A stretch of DNA of 64,000 nt from Sipunculus nudus. Its lineage: Eukaryota > Annelida > Sipuncula > Golfingiida > Sipunculidae. Shown here one piece after another: positions 24,536 through 37,325 of the stretch (within the stretch, counting starts at the first letter, position 1; the number at the start of each line of letters is the position of its first letter). The position numbers and the translations under genes were made by a program. The stretch covers positions 21,339,714 through 21,403,713 of the forward strand of contig CM049320.1 in assembly GCA_026874595.1 (NCBI GenBank), written 5' to 3'. The notes beneath the pieces are model-generated. The model ran no database searches, was not told the origin of the DNA, and saw only the letters and a list, made by a program, of their open reading frames with translations.

Positions 24536-25976
24536 AAATATTGTGTGTTTCCACTTGCGTACCTGGTAACCAAAAAGTTGAAGAACTAAATAATGCCAGA
24601 CACCATAATATCTCAAGGAGAAAAAAAAATATACTTCATGTATACTTATGGTATGGGAATTGGTCCCTTTAGATCAAGACAGGGTATTTTATGAATGCCT
24701 TACACAAATAAATGATGGACAATATTTATTTTCAACAAAAAACGTATCACTTCTCAATCATGGAACAACAAAGGCAAATGCCTTCATTCATTTTGCGCAT
24801 GCGCAGTGAATAAATTATTTATAGCATGGTCAAGAAACAAGTGTATTTTTACACATTTGTAATAAACGAAAAATGAATGATATAATCTGTATTTGAAATT
24901 TTCCTCTTTTTTTGTATATGTTTGATGGTAAAATTATTAAAAACTAGTGAATAATATATCGGTAAACAACAACACTGGAGTCATATTTCATTCTAAGATT
25001 TTTGCCAAGATGGCCCAAAACGCAGTCACCATTGATAATTAGGACTACACCCACCAGAGGTCGCACCTGCCCGTTCAAAACAGACACGTATTCCAAATCC
25101 TATTAATTATTTTGTCAGACGACATAAAATTGTTACCATTGATGTTAGATATGTAGAGCAGGAATATATGTTCCATTTTTTTTTATTTCAATAAAGTTTT
25201 GAAGATTTTGATAGGTAAGGGGCTCTCTTCACTTTCCTATGTATGTCTTATATACTTCGCGTTGAGAGCAACGTCACGTGACCAGATACATTGGGTGTCA
25301 ATATGAGCAGGCGAACAGCATTTTTGCCAATGTCTGCATTAAATTTTCAGGAAAGAGTAAAAACAACATTTTGTACTACTTGATTTACGTCATTTTTAGA
25401 TCAGTCTGTGACGTCACACAAAATCACATCAAGCCCAAAAGCCACACGTTTAAATGCCATGGTTGTCGCTTTTTCACACAGGGATCGTTCCTAAATAAAT
25501 CAAACCCTTTTCCTTCAGAGAATGTGGGACTCCCCTGATGTAATGCCTTAACTGACGAATTTTAAATTAAAAAAAAAGATTACAACAGTCAAATCAAAAT
25601 CTATTTATTGCATAATGAAGAGTTACTTACCACACATTTCTTTTTTATACCACGTCTTTTTTTTTACCCATAAAAATTCAAATCCGTTTTAGATTTTGAT
25701 TTAGATATAAATTTGGTCCTGCGCTGAGTGCGTTCACGACTTGTCGGTAGTGCCACCTGTTGACAGCTTATTATAGGACACGCCTATAGATGGCGCTGCG
25801 AATATTGTAAATCGTTGACACAATTTGGTATGCTTTAGAGCATTTTGTAGCTACATTTGTAATTATATTCAGAGTGATCATGATTATGTGCGGCGCGGGT
25901 AATAACTTCCAACGTTATCAATTTAAATACTTTTCATTTAAATTTAAAAAACAAAATGTTTTAATCAATACTTATT

Positions 25977-26030
25977 ATTCATTTATTTATTTATTATTAT
26001 ATTATTATAATTATTATTATTGATTTTTTA
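25977..26030. repeat. (ATT)n-rich tract
   Basis: Imperfect ATT/TTA repeats, also present in shorter form at 37560-37612 in copy B. Confidence 0.8.
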
Positions 26031-27864
26031 CTTGTTATCCCGATTCTTTCACCATTTTTTTTTATCATTTTTTTAAAATGATAAGGTGTGCTTAATTACT
26101 TACACTGTAAATTTTTTATTATGAGCTATGTAAAAATCCTAAATAATATGTTAAGTAAAGAAAATTAAATTTGGATAAATGTTAAGGTGCACCTGTCCCC
26201 AGTTTGTTTTCCTGGTTGTCTGTATTCTTTTTATTTACTATAAAGTGAAGCAAATATCTCAGACAACTCTTAATGCTTTCACCAGTAAAGTTTCCTTATA
26301 GGTTGATAATCGTAGTTTTGTATTTTTTTGTTTTAGAGTCAGCACTTGGCACACATTATAAGATATCTGTATATTATAACGTGTGGACTAAGTGTAGATA
26401 ACCTTTGGACACGGTTGGTTTGGGCCATCTGTTATTATGTGGAGGGGGGAGGGGGGTTGCATTACAGGTTTCAGGTATGTGGGAGGAGCCCCCCCCCCCC
26501 CCCCCCGCGATCTTTAACTGAGTGAGTACCGGGGTGCCTGCATATACCTTTAAACATTGCCACCCGCTGTGTACTCACCCCCTCAGATCAGATATTCCAT
26601 CAAGTTGTCAGATTGAACTGCAGTACATTGGTAAACTTTTATTCCCATACATTGAACAATGAGAAATAAGATTTGTGATGTAATACTGTTATGTACTGTA
26701 ATTTATTTATATTCTGGTTCCCCCCCCCCCCCCCCAAAAAAAAAATATCCTTTTACGTATAGCCAGTTTAATCAACTGCAAAGTTAGCACTTGTTTTAAG
26801 TAACACTATCTTTGGACCATACATTTGTATAAAATGAAATAGTAAACTACTCAAAGAGTTTTTTTAAAAATAAGTTAATGAAGTTTTAGTTTACATACTT
26901 TGGGACTCATTCCAGTGATCTAACATATTAGGTGTGTTCCTGCCTGAGTAGCTATTGTTGTATTATATTTTAAGAAGGTTTACATGATGTCATCCAAATA
27001 GTAGCTGTCAGTTGAAGCAATTTTGGCATGTGACCAATGACCTTGATCTTCAGCGGTGAGACTGAAATGTTGTGTTCTTAAATAATATAAAAGGTACGTA
27101 TTTTTCTTTCAATTTCGGTTCATATCTAAAGTCTCTGTTCCAATATACTTTTTCCTGTTTGACATTCCACTTGAAAAAAAATATTACTAAACACAGGTGT
27201 TCAAAAGTTGTGGAACAGACTATGCTTAATATATCTTTCATTTATACCTGCACATTAGATAAATCAATGTAGGAAAGGGAGGGTGTGGCATACTGACGGA
27301 CGGCACGACTGACAGACGGTCAGAAAGATGACTGGATGGAGGAACGCATGGATAAACCTGTATATACCTTGGTTTGTTTACGGCTTGATAAGACCGCTAA
27401 TGTGGGTCACAACATCAGATGTGGTCAAAACCCTCGGAGGTCAATCACAGGCAAGTTTGCTTATTTGCATACCTTGATTTTCCAAATTTATGGGGTGAAG
27501 GCCATGACGACCCATAAACTTCTCACGCTGTGACCATGCCAGTTACCAGATGGACTGCCAATTACCATGAGGATTAATTGACTATGCCAGTTTCCAGACT
27601 GATGGCCAGTTACCATGCGAGATGAAGATGGTATTGTATCTAATATATGGTAAGATATACAGCGGTAAGACGGTGTTAGTCAGGACGTTTCTCGGCATAG
27701 GGGATCAGCCATTTTACCTAACAGCAACGCCCTTCATAATCAGTTGTCCTTAATTCATGCATAAATGGCCGAGAATTCTGGTAGCTCCACGAAAGAATTT
27801 TAAGGCAAGTGTGACCGTTAATTTTAAGATATTGTACCAAGAAATTGAAAAAGAGAAGGACCCT

Positions 27865-27867
<3 letters not shown>

Positions 27868-27917
<50 letters not shown>

Positions 27918-27925
27918 ATATATAT
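27868..27925. repeat. (TA)n/(TG)n compound microsatellite
   Basis: A TA run passing into GTGTGTGTG and back to TATATA. Copy B lacks this tract and the roughly 150 bp after it. Confidence 0.9.
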
Positions 27926-29145
27926 GCCTATGTATATTGTATTGGTTGAAATTGGATGTTAAGTCATGCTCGGTGATTGAAAGGAAAAAAAACCGAATGA
28001 TGATCAATCAATAAACGATTATCTGGGCCCATCCCGTTGTATTCTTTCACATTATTATCAGAAAAATAAAAAGAATAAATTCTGCATATTAAGGGGGAGT
28101 AAAGTCTATTTTCTGTAAATGATTTTAAAAACAACTCCCTATTCAGTTTATACAGAATGATATCCGATGCTTTATACCTGCGTGGTAATTTTTTGCTTTT
28201 AACTTAATTTCTTTAAACTACCACACAGACACAAAACCTGTGTTAGATTTTACCCCTCGCTAAATCCATTATACAATCATAGTTGAGGTAAACTTTGAAG
28301 TTCAAGCATCATATATTGACCTTGCAATCTCTCAGCTTTGGCGTGACCTTCAGACCCCTCGCCGCGTGTCCATTTTTCATCCTGACACCCCTGGACCAAA
28401 TGACCATGCCTGTCCCCATAGCGACCACTGCGCGCTGCGTGTGTACATGCACTAATAATCAACCGTTGGGTGAGAGCTGATTTCATATAATATAGCACAG
28501 TATGAAATCTGTAAAGATAAAACATAAAAAACCAGGTCTTCTATCTGACCTTGCATGTCACATTCTATTCATGAAATGTGTTATCTAATGTTATTTACAT
28601 CGTAATGCCTCGTTCCTTGATACTAAGGCCACGTATTTAGGTAATTTATCACCAGGTAAGCCTCACTTGGTTAAGATATAGCTTTAGTTGGAATTTTCAG
28701 TCACATTTTTATTTACATATTTCAAGAAGAGTTATTAAATGGACATTCCCCTTTTGTGAATACCGCGAATATCGTGAATTTGAAACCCTCGCGAACAAAA
28801 CGATATCTAAGATTATACCAGTATATTGGTAATTCTCCCCGCATGTTTGTAGTTTTACTGATTGCATACAATCAGGTCTCCCTCGAGTTACATAATGACA
28901 GCCAAGTCTTGCGAGGATAGGAAACGACCATGGTAACTATAGAGTTGGATGGCCCTTGCGGTGTAGTTGTTCATGTAACGGGGATCTTGATTCAAAACAG
29001 GCTTTCTAGGCCTAACTCTCAGTCTAATAAGAAAACTGAATGGTGTATACACGGCTAGTTTGACCATGAACATAAGGCAACTTTTATATAAGCATGGCCA
29101 AATTATTCATGTTTCTATTTTTAATTCATAACTTTATCAGCATCT

Positions 29146-29260
29146 GTCAATTTGTGCGTCCTGGACCCCGTCTTTTCCAGACCTTGGGATCTTTTGTAAG
29201 GTTTTGTTATTTGCCTTCTTTATTTGACCCCTCCTTTTCCTGAAAACTGGAATCCCCATC
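29146..29260 (-). mobile_element. hAT-like short element, poly-C family, copy 4 (truncated)
   Basis: GCGTCCTGGACCCCGTCTTT and the following 90 bp match 40718-40805 in copy B. The half with the C run is missing in this copy, so it is an internally deleted relic. Confidence 0.6.
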
Positions 29261-29546
29261 CCCCACACTTTGATTACAAACAACAACTCAATACAGGTTA
29301 TCACTTGTGTTGTAAGGATCACTTGTGTTGTAAGGTAATGAATATGTCCATGTGATGTCTTAGTATATATTCTGTTAGCAACATCATCAATTATATAATT
29401 ATTTATTAGATAAAACTGATCGCTAGAACATTAATGTACTCTGATAGAACTTGAATAATTACTTGAGAAAACAATTCAAATGTCTTGAATGTTTAAAAAA
29501 AAACACTTTTATTGTACACAGGTTCATATGTCAATTGTATCATATA

Positions 29547-30838
29547 CAGTGAAAACTGGTCTAACGGACACCTCACTTAGGCGGACAACTGGCTATACCG
29601 GACACGATAGTTAAGTCCCTTCAAAATTTCCAATATGTTATGTATAAGCTGAACCTCTGTAAGGCGGACACCTCACTACTGCGGACAACGGACAGCAGAT
29701 TTCAACTAAAACCAACATTCTAAGAGTAAATGAACCTGACAAATGCGGACACGATACGCCACCTTCGGCGGACACTGATCATCCGCCCCGGGAAACATCA
29801 AAGACCACCTGTACTGTTGTTGTGTCTGGGACTGGAACACAAAGGATTATGCAATCCCCAGTTGTTACCTTAATGCGTGTCCGTTCTCATGTCACGGAGT
29901 GATGTGCTCCTAAGTTAAACAAATATAAAGCGATAAACATCGTGTGACTGTATTTCACGGTTGATGATTACACGTTGCGAAGCTGCATATTTTCGCTCGA
30001 CCGCGGGGTCATTAAATTGATTAAACGGCTACCGATTACCCATGCGTCCCTGATCTCACCACGCAGTATCTAACTGTAAAATTAGCCACTTTGTTATAGC
30101 AGGCTGTTTCATATTAATTTATCGGTTTTGCTCAGTATATCTCAAACTGATCAGCTCAGTGTCAAACATCTGCTCGCTCCGTAGCTGTTTGTACCATGCC
30201 GCCGTGCACAAGCTCCTCGGGGTTCGTTTGATCTCGGGTGCTTTCAATATAAACGCGAATCAAACAAAACAACCATCAACAAAGAAAGTTAATTTTAGGC
30301 TAAAGCTACATTCACCTATAAAAACGAATGTTCCCAGGTTCGTAGCCATTACAATCTTCGCATTATCAACGTCTTCATTATCTTTGAGATAATCGCATTT
30401 GGACAGCTGAACAAAGAGAGTTTTAGGCAATGCCGCCAGGTGGCACCACACGTACTCCTAGGCGGGAGCTTATGCTATCTGAGAAATTCAAGCTTATTCG
30501 ACTGAGTGAACCAGCGAAAAAGAGCGTACGCGAGCATATGAACATTGTTTTTACGGATGTCTTCATAGACTTTTCTCCTCATATTGTTCACTACTTGAGA
30601 AAAGTAAAAATAATCACAGTTTGTATATGAATATTTAATGCAGGATGTGTGCATGAATATGTATTACATATACATGAAATCTGATATAATACAATAAACT
30701 GGTCCTTGCAGCTGTTCGTTGTCTATATTTATAATCCCTCAGTTATCAACCAAGGTCAACCTGCTTAATTAGGACACCTCACTATTAAGGACGAAATGAT
30801 TGAGTCCCTTGACTGTCCGCTTTAGACAGGTTTCACTG
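29547..30838 (+). mobile_element. pogo-like (Tc1/mariner) DNA element, internally deleted
   Basis: Starts CAGTGAAAACTGGTCTAACG. The right end, reverse complemented, starts CAGTGAAACCTGTCTAAAGC. Both are flanked by TA (29545-29546 and 30839-30840). Subterminal GCGGACACCTCACT words recur. CAGTG...CGGACA ends with TA duplication are characteristic of invertebrate pogo/Tigger elements. The 1,292-bp length is too short for a full transposase, and only an N-terminal fragment is seen. Absent from copy B. Confidence 0.75.
30430..30630 (+). pseudogene. pogo transposase N-terminal (CENP-B HTH) fragment
   Basis: The frame begins MPPGGTTRTPRRELMLSEKF and continues KLIRLSEPAKKSVRE. This resembles the start of the CENP-B/pogo N-terminal helix-turn-helix domain, where a basic stretch precedes LxxxEKxxLIrl and a KSVRE-type turn. 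Homology fades after about residue 38 and the frame stops at codon 67, so the catalytic DDE part is gone. It sits inside a TA-flanked element with pogo-type ends, which supports the call. A genuine short product is unlikely. Confidence 0.6.
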
Positions 30839-30907
30839 TATTTTTTTAAATTGTAGCAGGACGTTATCGAAAAACAGCATTTGCTGAATGAGCTATCCTG
30901 ATTAAAC

Positions 30908-30908
<1 letters not shown>

Positions 30909-30943
<35 letters not shown>

Positions 30944-31012
30944 TCATAATAATAATAATAATAAAAATAAATAATGAAATATACTATTATAAATATAATA
31001 AATAATAATAAT
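30909..31012. repeat. (AAT)n microsatellite
   Basis: Interrupted AAT/ATA trinucleotides just downstream of the pogo-like element. Confidence 0.9.
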
Positions 31013-31285
31013 CCGCAATGCTGAGATCTGAGCGGTTGCAACTATGACGTATACAATGTCATAATGTAAATTTGTTTGACTCTGAGGATAATTTACCAAC
31101 ATATTGATAGAGAAGAGGAACTGATACAGGGCTGTGTCCCTGTATTCACATCTCTATGCTCTTTTGCTGTTAAATAATTTTTTAAACCAAACCAAAGATT
31201 TGCTTAATTTAAAAATCCCGTGACCTTTGCCCCCATCACATGTTATTTTGTCATACGTTTTTTAGCCTCTACATAATATATACAT

Positions 31286-32126
31286 CAGAGTTGGGTTCAA
31301 AAGTAATTGTATTTGAAGTAATTGTAATTACAATTACTTTTTCAAGTAATTGTAATTGTAATCGATTACATTTTCTAATCCTGGAAAGTAATTGCAATTG
31401 TAATCGATTGCTTTTGAAAAGTAATTGTTTGAATAATTACTTTTCAATTACTTTTTGGATATATTTGTCTCATATGAATAATTCCATCAAACGGTCACAT
31501 TTTTTAAGCAAACCTGACTATTAACCAATTTCCCATGGTTGTTCCTCATATCCTTCAAAGGCACACATTCATTTTAAATAATTTGTTTATTATCTAAGGC
31601 TACTAATTAATTTTGACTGAAATAAAACTTTCCTATCAAAGCTATCCCAATGTAAAGACTTCAGGTTACCCATGGTTATCTGAAATCACTTTCAAGTTAT
31701 TCCTTGAGGTAGCCTGAACCTAATTTCAGGTTTACCCAACACAATTTAGATTAATTACCGTTTTGTTGATTTAATTCAATGATAACTTTAATGATATATT
31801 ATTTCAACAAACTCCATGAAGAAACAAGATCTAAAAGGTTGAACTAGTCTTACAAAAGTTGTCGCATATTGTTACCAATATTATAAAGTGTATTCTTATT
31901 GACTCGTACACTTCGCCAAAAGCGCATGACAAATTACTTGCAAACAAAGTAAATGCAAAGATTCAAACTAATTTGGGAAAACAAGAAGACGGTTATGAAA
32001 TTTATGTAAATAAACATACAGAAACAGCTTTTTTAAAATGTCACAGTTTCTATCTGTTTAGTGGTAACTAAAAGCAACATACCCAAGCTTTTCTTTATAA
32101 TAATGTTTAACTAGTTTTTTCTACTT
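31286..32126 (+). mobile_element. Copy-A-specific insertion, hAT-like left end
   Basis: Copy B runs straight through this site. The inserted block starts CAGAGTTGGGTTCAAAAGT and continues with AAGTAATTGTAATTGTAATC words, a familiar hAT-type MITE head. The flanks ATATACAT (31278-31285) and TTATACAT (32127-32134) match at 7 of 8 bases, as an 8-bp target duplication would. A matching right inverted repeat was not found, so the element may be truncated or composite. Confidence 0.5.
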
Positions 32127-34542
32127 TTATACATTGCGGAGCATTGCCACCCTTATGACAAAGCTTCACACACACTTGTAACAAAATAAGAGTATTTACT
32201 TCGGTGTCTGTGGAACAGAGATATCACCAATGTAACTCACTATGTTAAGCAAAATATTACGCGTTATACAAGTTCTTTAAGCGAAAATGTAACCGAACAA
32301 TGTGAACAGGCCAGACGCCGACCAGGTAATCACCAGACGATGAAATGTTGGGTCACGTGAGGTCACGTGGAAAGACCAAACTAGGACATCAAGAGAAACG
32401 TCTGTGTTACTTAGGTAAAATAACATATACAAGTCTTGATAAGTGTGTGTGTGCGTTTACTCGTCACTTCCACTCGTAACTGTTTGTAAGTATGTCTGTC
32501 TGTTTTTATCGAATGGTGATTGGCTTCAATCTATTCTTGAGTTATCAAAAGAGATATTGCAAAAGATATTAAAACCGATCGATATTAAAATTACATCTCT
32601 GCAGTCGGCGTGCGATCGCAAGGATGAATCCATTTCCTCTCTCTACCGCCAACTCCCAAACTCCAACCTCACCCCGGGTACCTCTATTTATACTGAAAGT
32701 TTAGGGGGGATAGGTATATTTTTTCATGGTAGCTGAGCTTGGTTTCGTCAAATAGATTCTTTACAGTTGTAGAACAGGGCAATTGTTTTATCCTGGCCGA
32801 AGGCCAGAGCTATCCAGAAGGCCAGAGCTATCCACTTGTATCATACAACATAGGGGTGGGTATTATATTACAATTTCGGGAAATCCGAAACTCTAATTTA
32901 TGTACATGCATATCAAACCTTGGAAAATATATATTTTTAAATAATCTTTCAAGTGTAAGCGTTTGAATAAAATATAAAAAATACATTTTTCAGTTTTTTC
33001 ATATATCCTTCAACTCCTTTATAATTTGGGCTTTAAAACCGTTTGGAGTTGTGCCAAATGTACTGACATGATCATATTAACTGGTATTAATGTATTTTTA
33101 CCATAGTCCATTTATATAATTTGTGTATGGCCATTACTTTGCCTCAAATGTGAATAAATCACACAAAATAAGGAAATGACGCATATATGCCCATTTAGTC
33201 ATATATGACATTGATATTATCAAAATATATCCTGGTATATTGCTATATAAAAAAGCTGGACTTTAACTTCAGAGTCTGAAACAGATGTTCAGCACACAAC
33301 TGTTAATAATTTTGGACTTGTGTCACGTCAGAAATGCTGTCTGAAAGGTAATGGACTCAACAAAATCTACATTTGCCTAACATATTACGATTACTTCCTT
33401 ATCATGGAGACTTAGTTTTGTTAGTCCACAGTCTTGCAGTGAATGTGTTTACAAAAGTCTGGCAAATAGTATAGCCCTTTTGGAATATTTTTTCCTGTAT
33501 GGATTGATGCCCATGCTTTTGCAGATGGAAACACCTTTTCAGCTACAACTAAAAATAAATGGACAGCATCTCACTCACAAAATCCCATACCAGTCGTATT
33601 TGTGCGGTCTCTATCTGTATGAAGTAATAATGATAATCTGTTTCTTTCAGCTGAAGAAAGTTAGGCAAAGAAATCTGATAACACCGAAACTAGGTCAAAG
33701 TACAAGATGATTCTTGAGGGAGATCATGCCTCCAAACGAGTCATTGTGAATCCTGTAGGAAACCTTGTTTTAAGTAATAATGACCTATATTCTGTGAGCA
33801 ATGTGATAGTAAATAACTTGACAGCCAGACTCATCTGGGTCCTAATCCATGCTGACATAAAATTGATTAAAGGGTCATAAATTAAAAATAATAAATATCA
33901 CAAAATATTCACTTCTGATATTAATCCTACATTTGAACAATCTTTGCCTAGGTTTCATAAGGAATTTCATATTCAATAATTAATCCATCCATTGCTGTAA
34001 AATTGGCTATGCTGATTCATCTAAAATAAATTTATCTTTAATACATGTGCCACCTATAAGAAATAATTTTTGTAGTGAAATCCTTTTCGATTAATGAAGA
34101 GATTCGCATTATACATTCAACTGACATTTATAACTCTGTAGTTATTTGTCTTACTTTGAAAACAAAATTCGAATTGTCTTTACCTTTAAAAGGAATGTCT
34201 CTCACAAATACATAATCCCGCCCATTACAAAGTCACCGAGTCATCATCGACCATTATGAGGTAACACTTTCTCTCTCTCGCTCTCTTCCTCTCTCTGTTG
34301 ATTAAAATATGACACCTGAATTCATGAAAATGCTCCACCTTGTATGTTCCTATACACCATTTATAGTCTAATTTCTATGTCACTCTCTCATTTAAAAAAA
34401 CTGGTGCTTGCAACTGGAAAATGAATTCTCATACCTGGTTTGGCGGTTGTGTAAAAAAACCTGGGCAGGTAGTCAGTGGTGATGACAGAGCAAAGGTTTA
34501 AAGGACATTTCAATGAGCAAAGAAGAAGCCACCGCTGTTTTT

Positions 34543-34900
34543 TAGCTCAGCTGACTGTTAGTCAACTGAGCTGTAACGACCATCCTTTGTCCATCGTCCG
34601 TCCGGCTGTTCTGTTGTCTGGCCGTTAACGAAGCACAAATCGTTACCCTTTGACCTAGAATCTTCTAACTGTTCATCCAGGGAGGTCCTTGGCATATCTC
34701 CTTGGACACCTAAAATAAGCTCTTGGTAACCTATATCTTGCGACCTCCAGACCGAAGACAAGATTTCTAGCACCAAGACAGTCAGAAGGGGCACAAATGG
34801 TACCCATTAGACATAGAATCTTCGAACATAAAATCCTGGGAGGTCCTTAGCAAATGTCCTTCGAAACATGAAATTAGATCATGGTGACCTATATTCTGCG
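34543..34900 (+). repeat. TTTAGCTCAGCTGA dispersed repeat, copy in A
   Basis: Begins TTAGCTCAGCTGACTGTTAG and includes GTCCATCGTCCGTCCG and CCAGGGAGGTCCTTGGCATA. It is nearly identical to 56505-56880 in copy B and related to further copies at 43694, 45312, 45617 and 47819. The 78-codon minus-strand frame inside it occurs in both copies but is just repeat sequence. Confidence 0.7.
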
Positions 34901-35847
34901 AACTGTAGGAAAATATTCATATGAGCACTCACATAGTGAAAATAAGAAAATCAAAACAAAGAATATTTATATATGTATATATACCTAAAAAATCTTATTT
35001 TTGTTCAAAATTATTCTAATGGGAAAGTAGTAAGGTACAAATTTACCAGTTTAGTCGTAAGAGAGGCTCGATCTGATCACGGCCACATTGGCGTTTAATA
35101 TAATGTACTAAATGAACATACATTATCGTTTATTTTTCACGCAAAAAAATTCATTTGCAAAATAGTTGTATTTGATTAAGTAATTTAGGTACAAGTATAC
35201 ATTTGATTTCAATGTAATATAGAAAGATCATAAGACAATCGACTTATAATCGATCATTGGTCGTTTTAATTTTAAAAACCAATTCCTAGTATTCGTACTA
35301 TATTCAGCGTTCCCCCTTAACCCCCCCCCCCCCCCCCCAACGAGGATCCGCTGGGCAGACTTACCTGTTCAGGTAGTTGTTCTCTCACTGCTTTGCAGTG
35401 ATGAGGGACATGGCGTTACCACTACATCATGGTGAGTTTACCGAGTGGATTCCATTTGGTATGAGTAAAATATAGTATATTTGCCTTTTATATTGTATAT
35501 TTGCCTTGAATATTGTGTATTTTCATAGTATATGTGTATTTTTATCATATGTATACCACTGATATGTTCACTACTTCCAAGACCCTATTAGAAATCAGTT
35601 CAGTATGCTATTGAGCATCCTGGTATATATCTTTGTATTTATATAAAATTTACAACAATAACAACCTCTTTGCCCCGCCCTGTTATGTTCTAGTATCGCA
35701 CGTGTACCCCGACCAATCCTATTGTGCATCCGAGGACAATAGGATCAGTGTCTGTCTTTCACATGCCCCCAGCCCCCCCGAATCGCTCAAAGCATAATCT
35801 CGTAATCTCGTAAAGTCTCGGTTTTTCAAACCACGCCGTTAGCTTCA

Positions 35848-36016
35848 TTCTAACCACATTCACCTGATGATCGGGTCGCATCCCGTGAAACAGACTGTTG
35901 TGAATTAACAGTGTTGTTTTTCTTCAGAGTTATACCGCTCTGGCCTAGTCTGTAGGCCATAGAGCACTTTACATCGGAGGGTAACACTACCTTCTATATA
36001 TATATATATATATATA
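35848..36016 (+). repeat. ~145-bp repeat with (TA)n tail, copy 2
   Basis: Same body as 23571-23794, ending in a short TA run at 35996-36016. It lies just before the A/B junction, so it is an extra copy and not simply part of the duplication. Confidence 0.75.
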
Positions 36017-36236
36017 CGAGTAAGTGTTTATGTATTCACATGCAAGGGTTATAGCTTGACAGAGATGTAGATTTGGCATGTAATTCATTTCTGTGCTCAA
36101 CTGTTAAGACATGTTTGTGGTTTTTCCAGCGTGAACTCAACGTCAGGTCTATTGTCCCCAAAGTAAGTGTTGCGTAGCTTTGTCTTTGAATGTGTATTTG
36201 TAGATGCCACTCCAATCCAAACGCAAAGATATCCAA

Positions 36237-36396
36237 GAATCTAACCACATTCACCTGATGATCGGGTCGCATCCCGTGTAATAGACTGTTTTTGAAATTA
36301 CAGTGTTGTTTTTCTCCAATGTTATACCGCTCTGGCCTAGTCTGTAGGCCACAGAGCACTTTACAACGGAGGGTAACCCTACCTTCTATATATAAA

Positions 36397-36437
<41 letters not shown>
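36237..36437 (+). repeat. ~145-bp repeat with (TA)n tail, copy 3
   Basis: The copy-B counterpart of 23571-23794, with a shorter, interrupted TA tail (36389-36437). Confidence 0.75.
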
Positions 36438-36440
<3 letters not shown>

Positions 36441-36891
36441 TTTATGCTTCAAATATTATGGCCCCCTCCCCTGCCTCAGTCCTGGTTAGGCCACTGAACT
36501 GCCTTTTCCCCTAAATATAATTTTTCGCCCATGTTCCCATGGCTTCTGTCAGCTGATTCAAATATAATGACGGGCAATAGAATCCTGAGATTTGTTGTAG
36601 ACCACCATTGTTTATTTTTTTTTCCAACGAAAGTGTTATCACGTGAAAACAGTGACAGTGCAGGGTAGTACTAGTTAATTGATAAATATAAACGAAAGGC
36701 CGATTTTTCGATGAAAATTAATGAAATTAGTTCATATATCTCCCGCAAGGTGTCAGCTTAAACAGGAGTGATCCTGCCGACAGCGTGAAAACGGGCAATG
36801 GGACCCCAATAGTAAGCAACAATATGGTATCAAGAAAAACTTGAAGGAAAACTTAACGACTAAATTATGATGATATTTCTTCCTACGACTG

Positions 36892-36904
36892 TATATATAT
36901 ATAT

Positions 36905-36976
<72 letters not shown>
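36892..36976. repeat. (TA)n microsatellite
   Basis: About 40 TA dinucleotides with one AAAT interruption. In copy A the same position (about 24205) has only a few units. Confidence 0.95.
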
Positions 36977-36979
<3 letters not shown>

Positions 36980-37325
36980 TAACTCGGACTTTGATGTCAG
37001 GACTCAATATATCAGACCGAGCCCATATGTGAAAAATTCAAGACGGTTTAAACAAAGTTTTATTTCTTCATCGCAAGCTAAATGTATTTAAACCGTTAAG
37101 TAATAGCATGTGTAAATTATCATGATAAATTTAATTATATATTTTAAAGTGTTTTAAATAAAGATATTTTAATGGACTCGGACTTGGACTTGGATTCGAG
37201 CTCTAAAAGACTCGGACACTATATAAGACAGTGAACTTTGACTCGAACCTCAAGGACTCGGACTTGGATTGGAATGGCCTGGATTCGACTTTTACTTGGA
37301 CTCACATATTGCGGACGCGTAGGAA
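36980..37325 (+). mobile_element. AGTCC-rich non-autonomous element, copy 3
   Basis: Orthologous to 24225-24535. AACTCGGACTTTGATGTC is at the left, and GGACTCGGACTTGGACTTGG and further such words at the right. Confidence 0.55.

Larger units (their letters stand above)
23508..36187 (+). repeat. Tandem duplication, copy A
   Basis: This copy starts at TTTGAATGTGTATTTGCAG and ends at GTAAGTGTTGCGTAGC, where copy B begins with the same start word. Blocks collinear with copy B include 23520-24590 with 36190-37415; 25588-27860 with 37415-39500; 28080-29390 with 39535-40910; 31010-31280 with 40920-41190; 32135-32735 with 41195-41780; then 33800-34900 with 55640-56880 and 36010-36187 with 57025-57200. 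No coding gene is shared. Segments present only here include 24592-25587, 29390-31010 (with a pogo element), 31286-32126, about 32800-33800 and about 34930-35850. Confidence 0.85.

Noticed and set aside
34558-34794. 78-codon minus-strand frame conserved at 56520-56756
   Set aside because: Conservation at first looked like selection, but both lie in a dispersed repeat that is nearly identical in the two duplication copies, including at non-coding positions. No domain is present.
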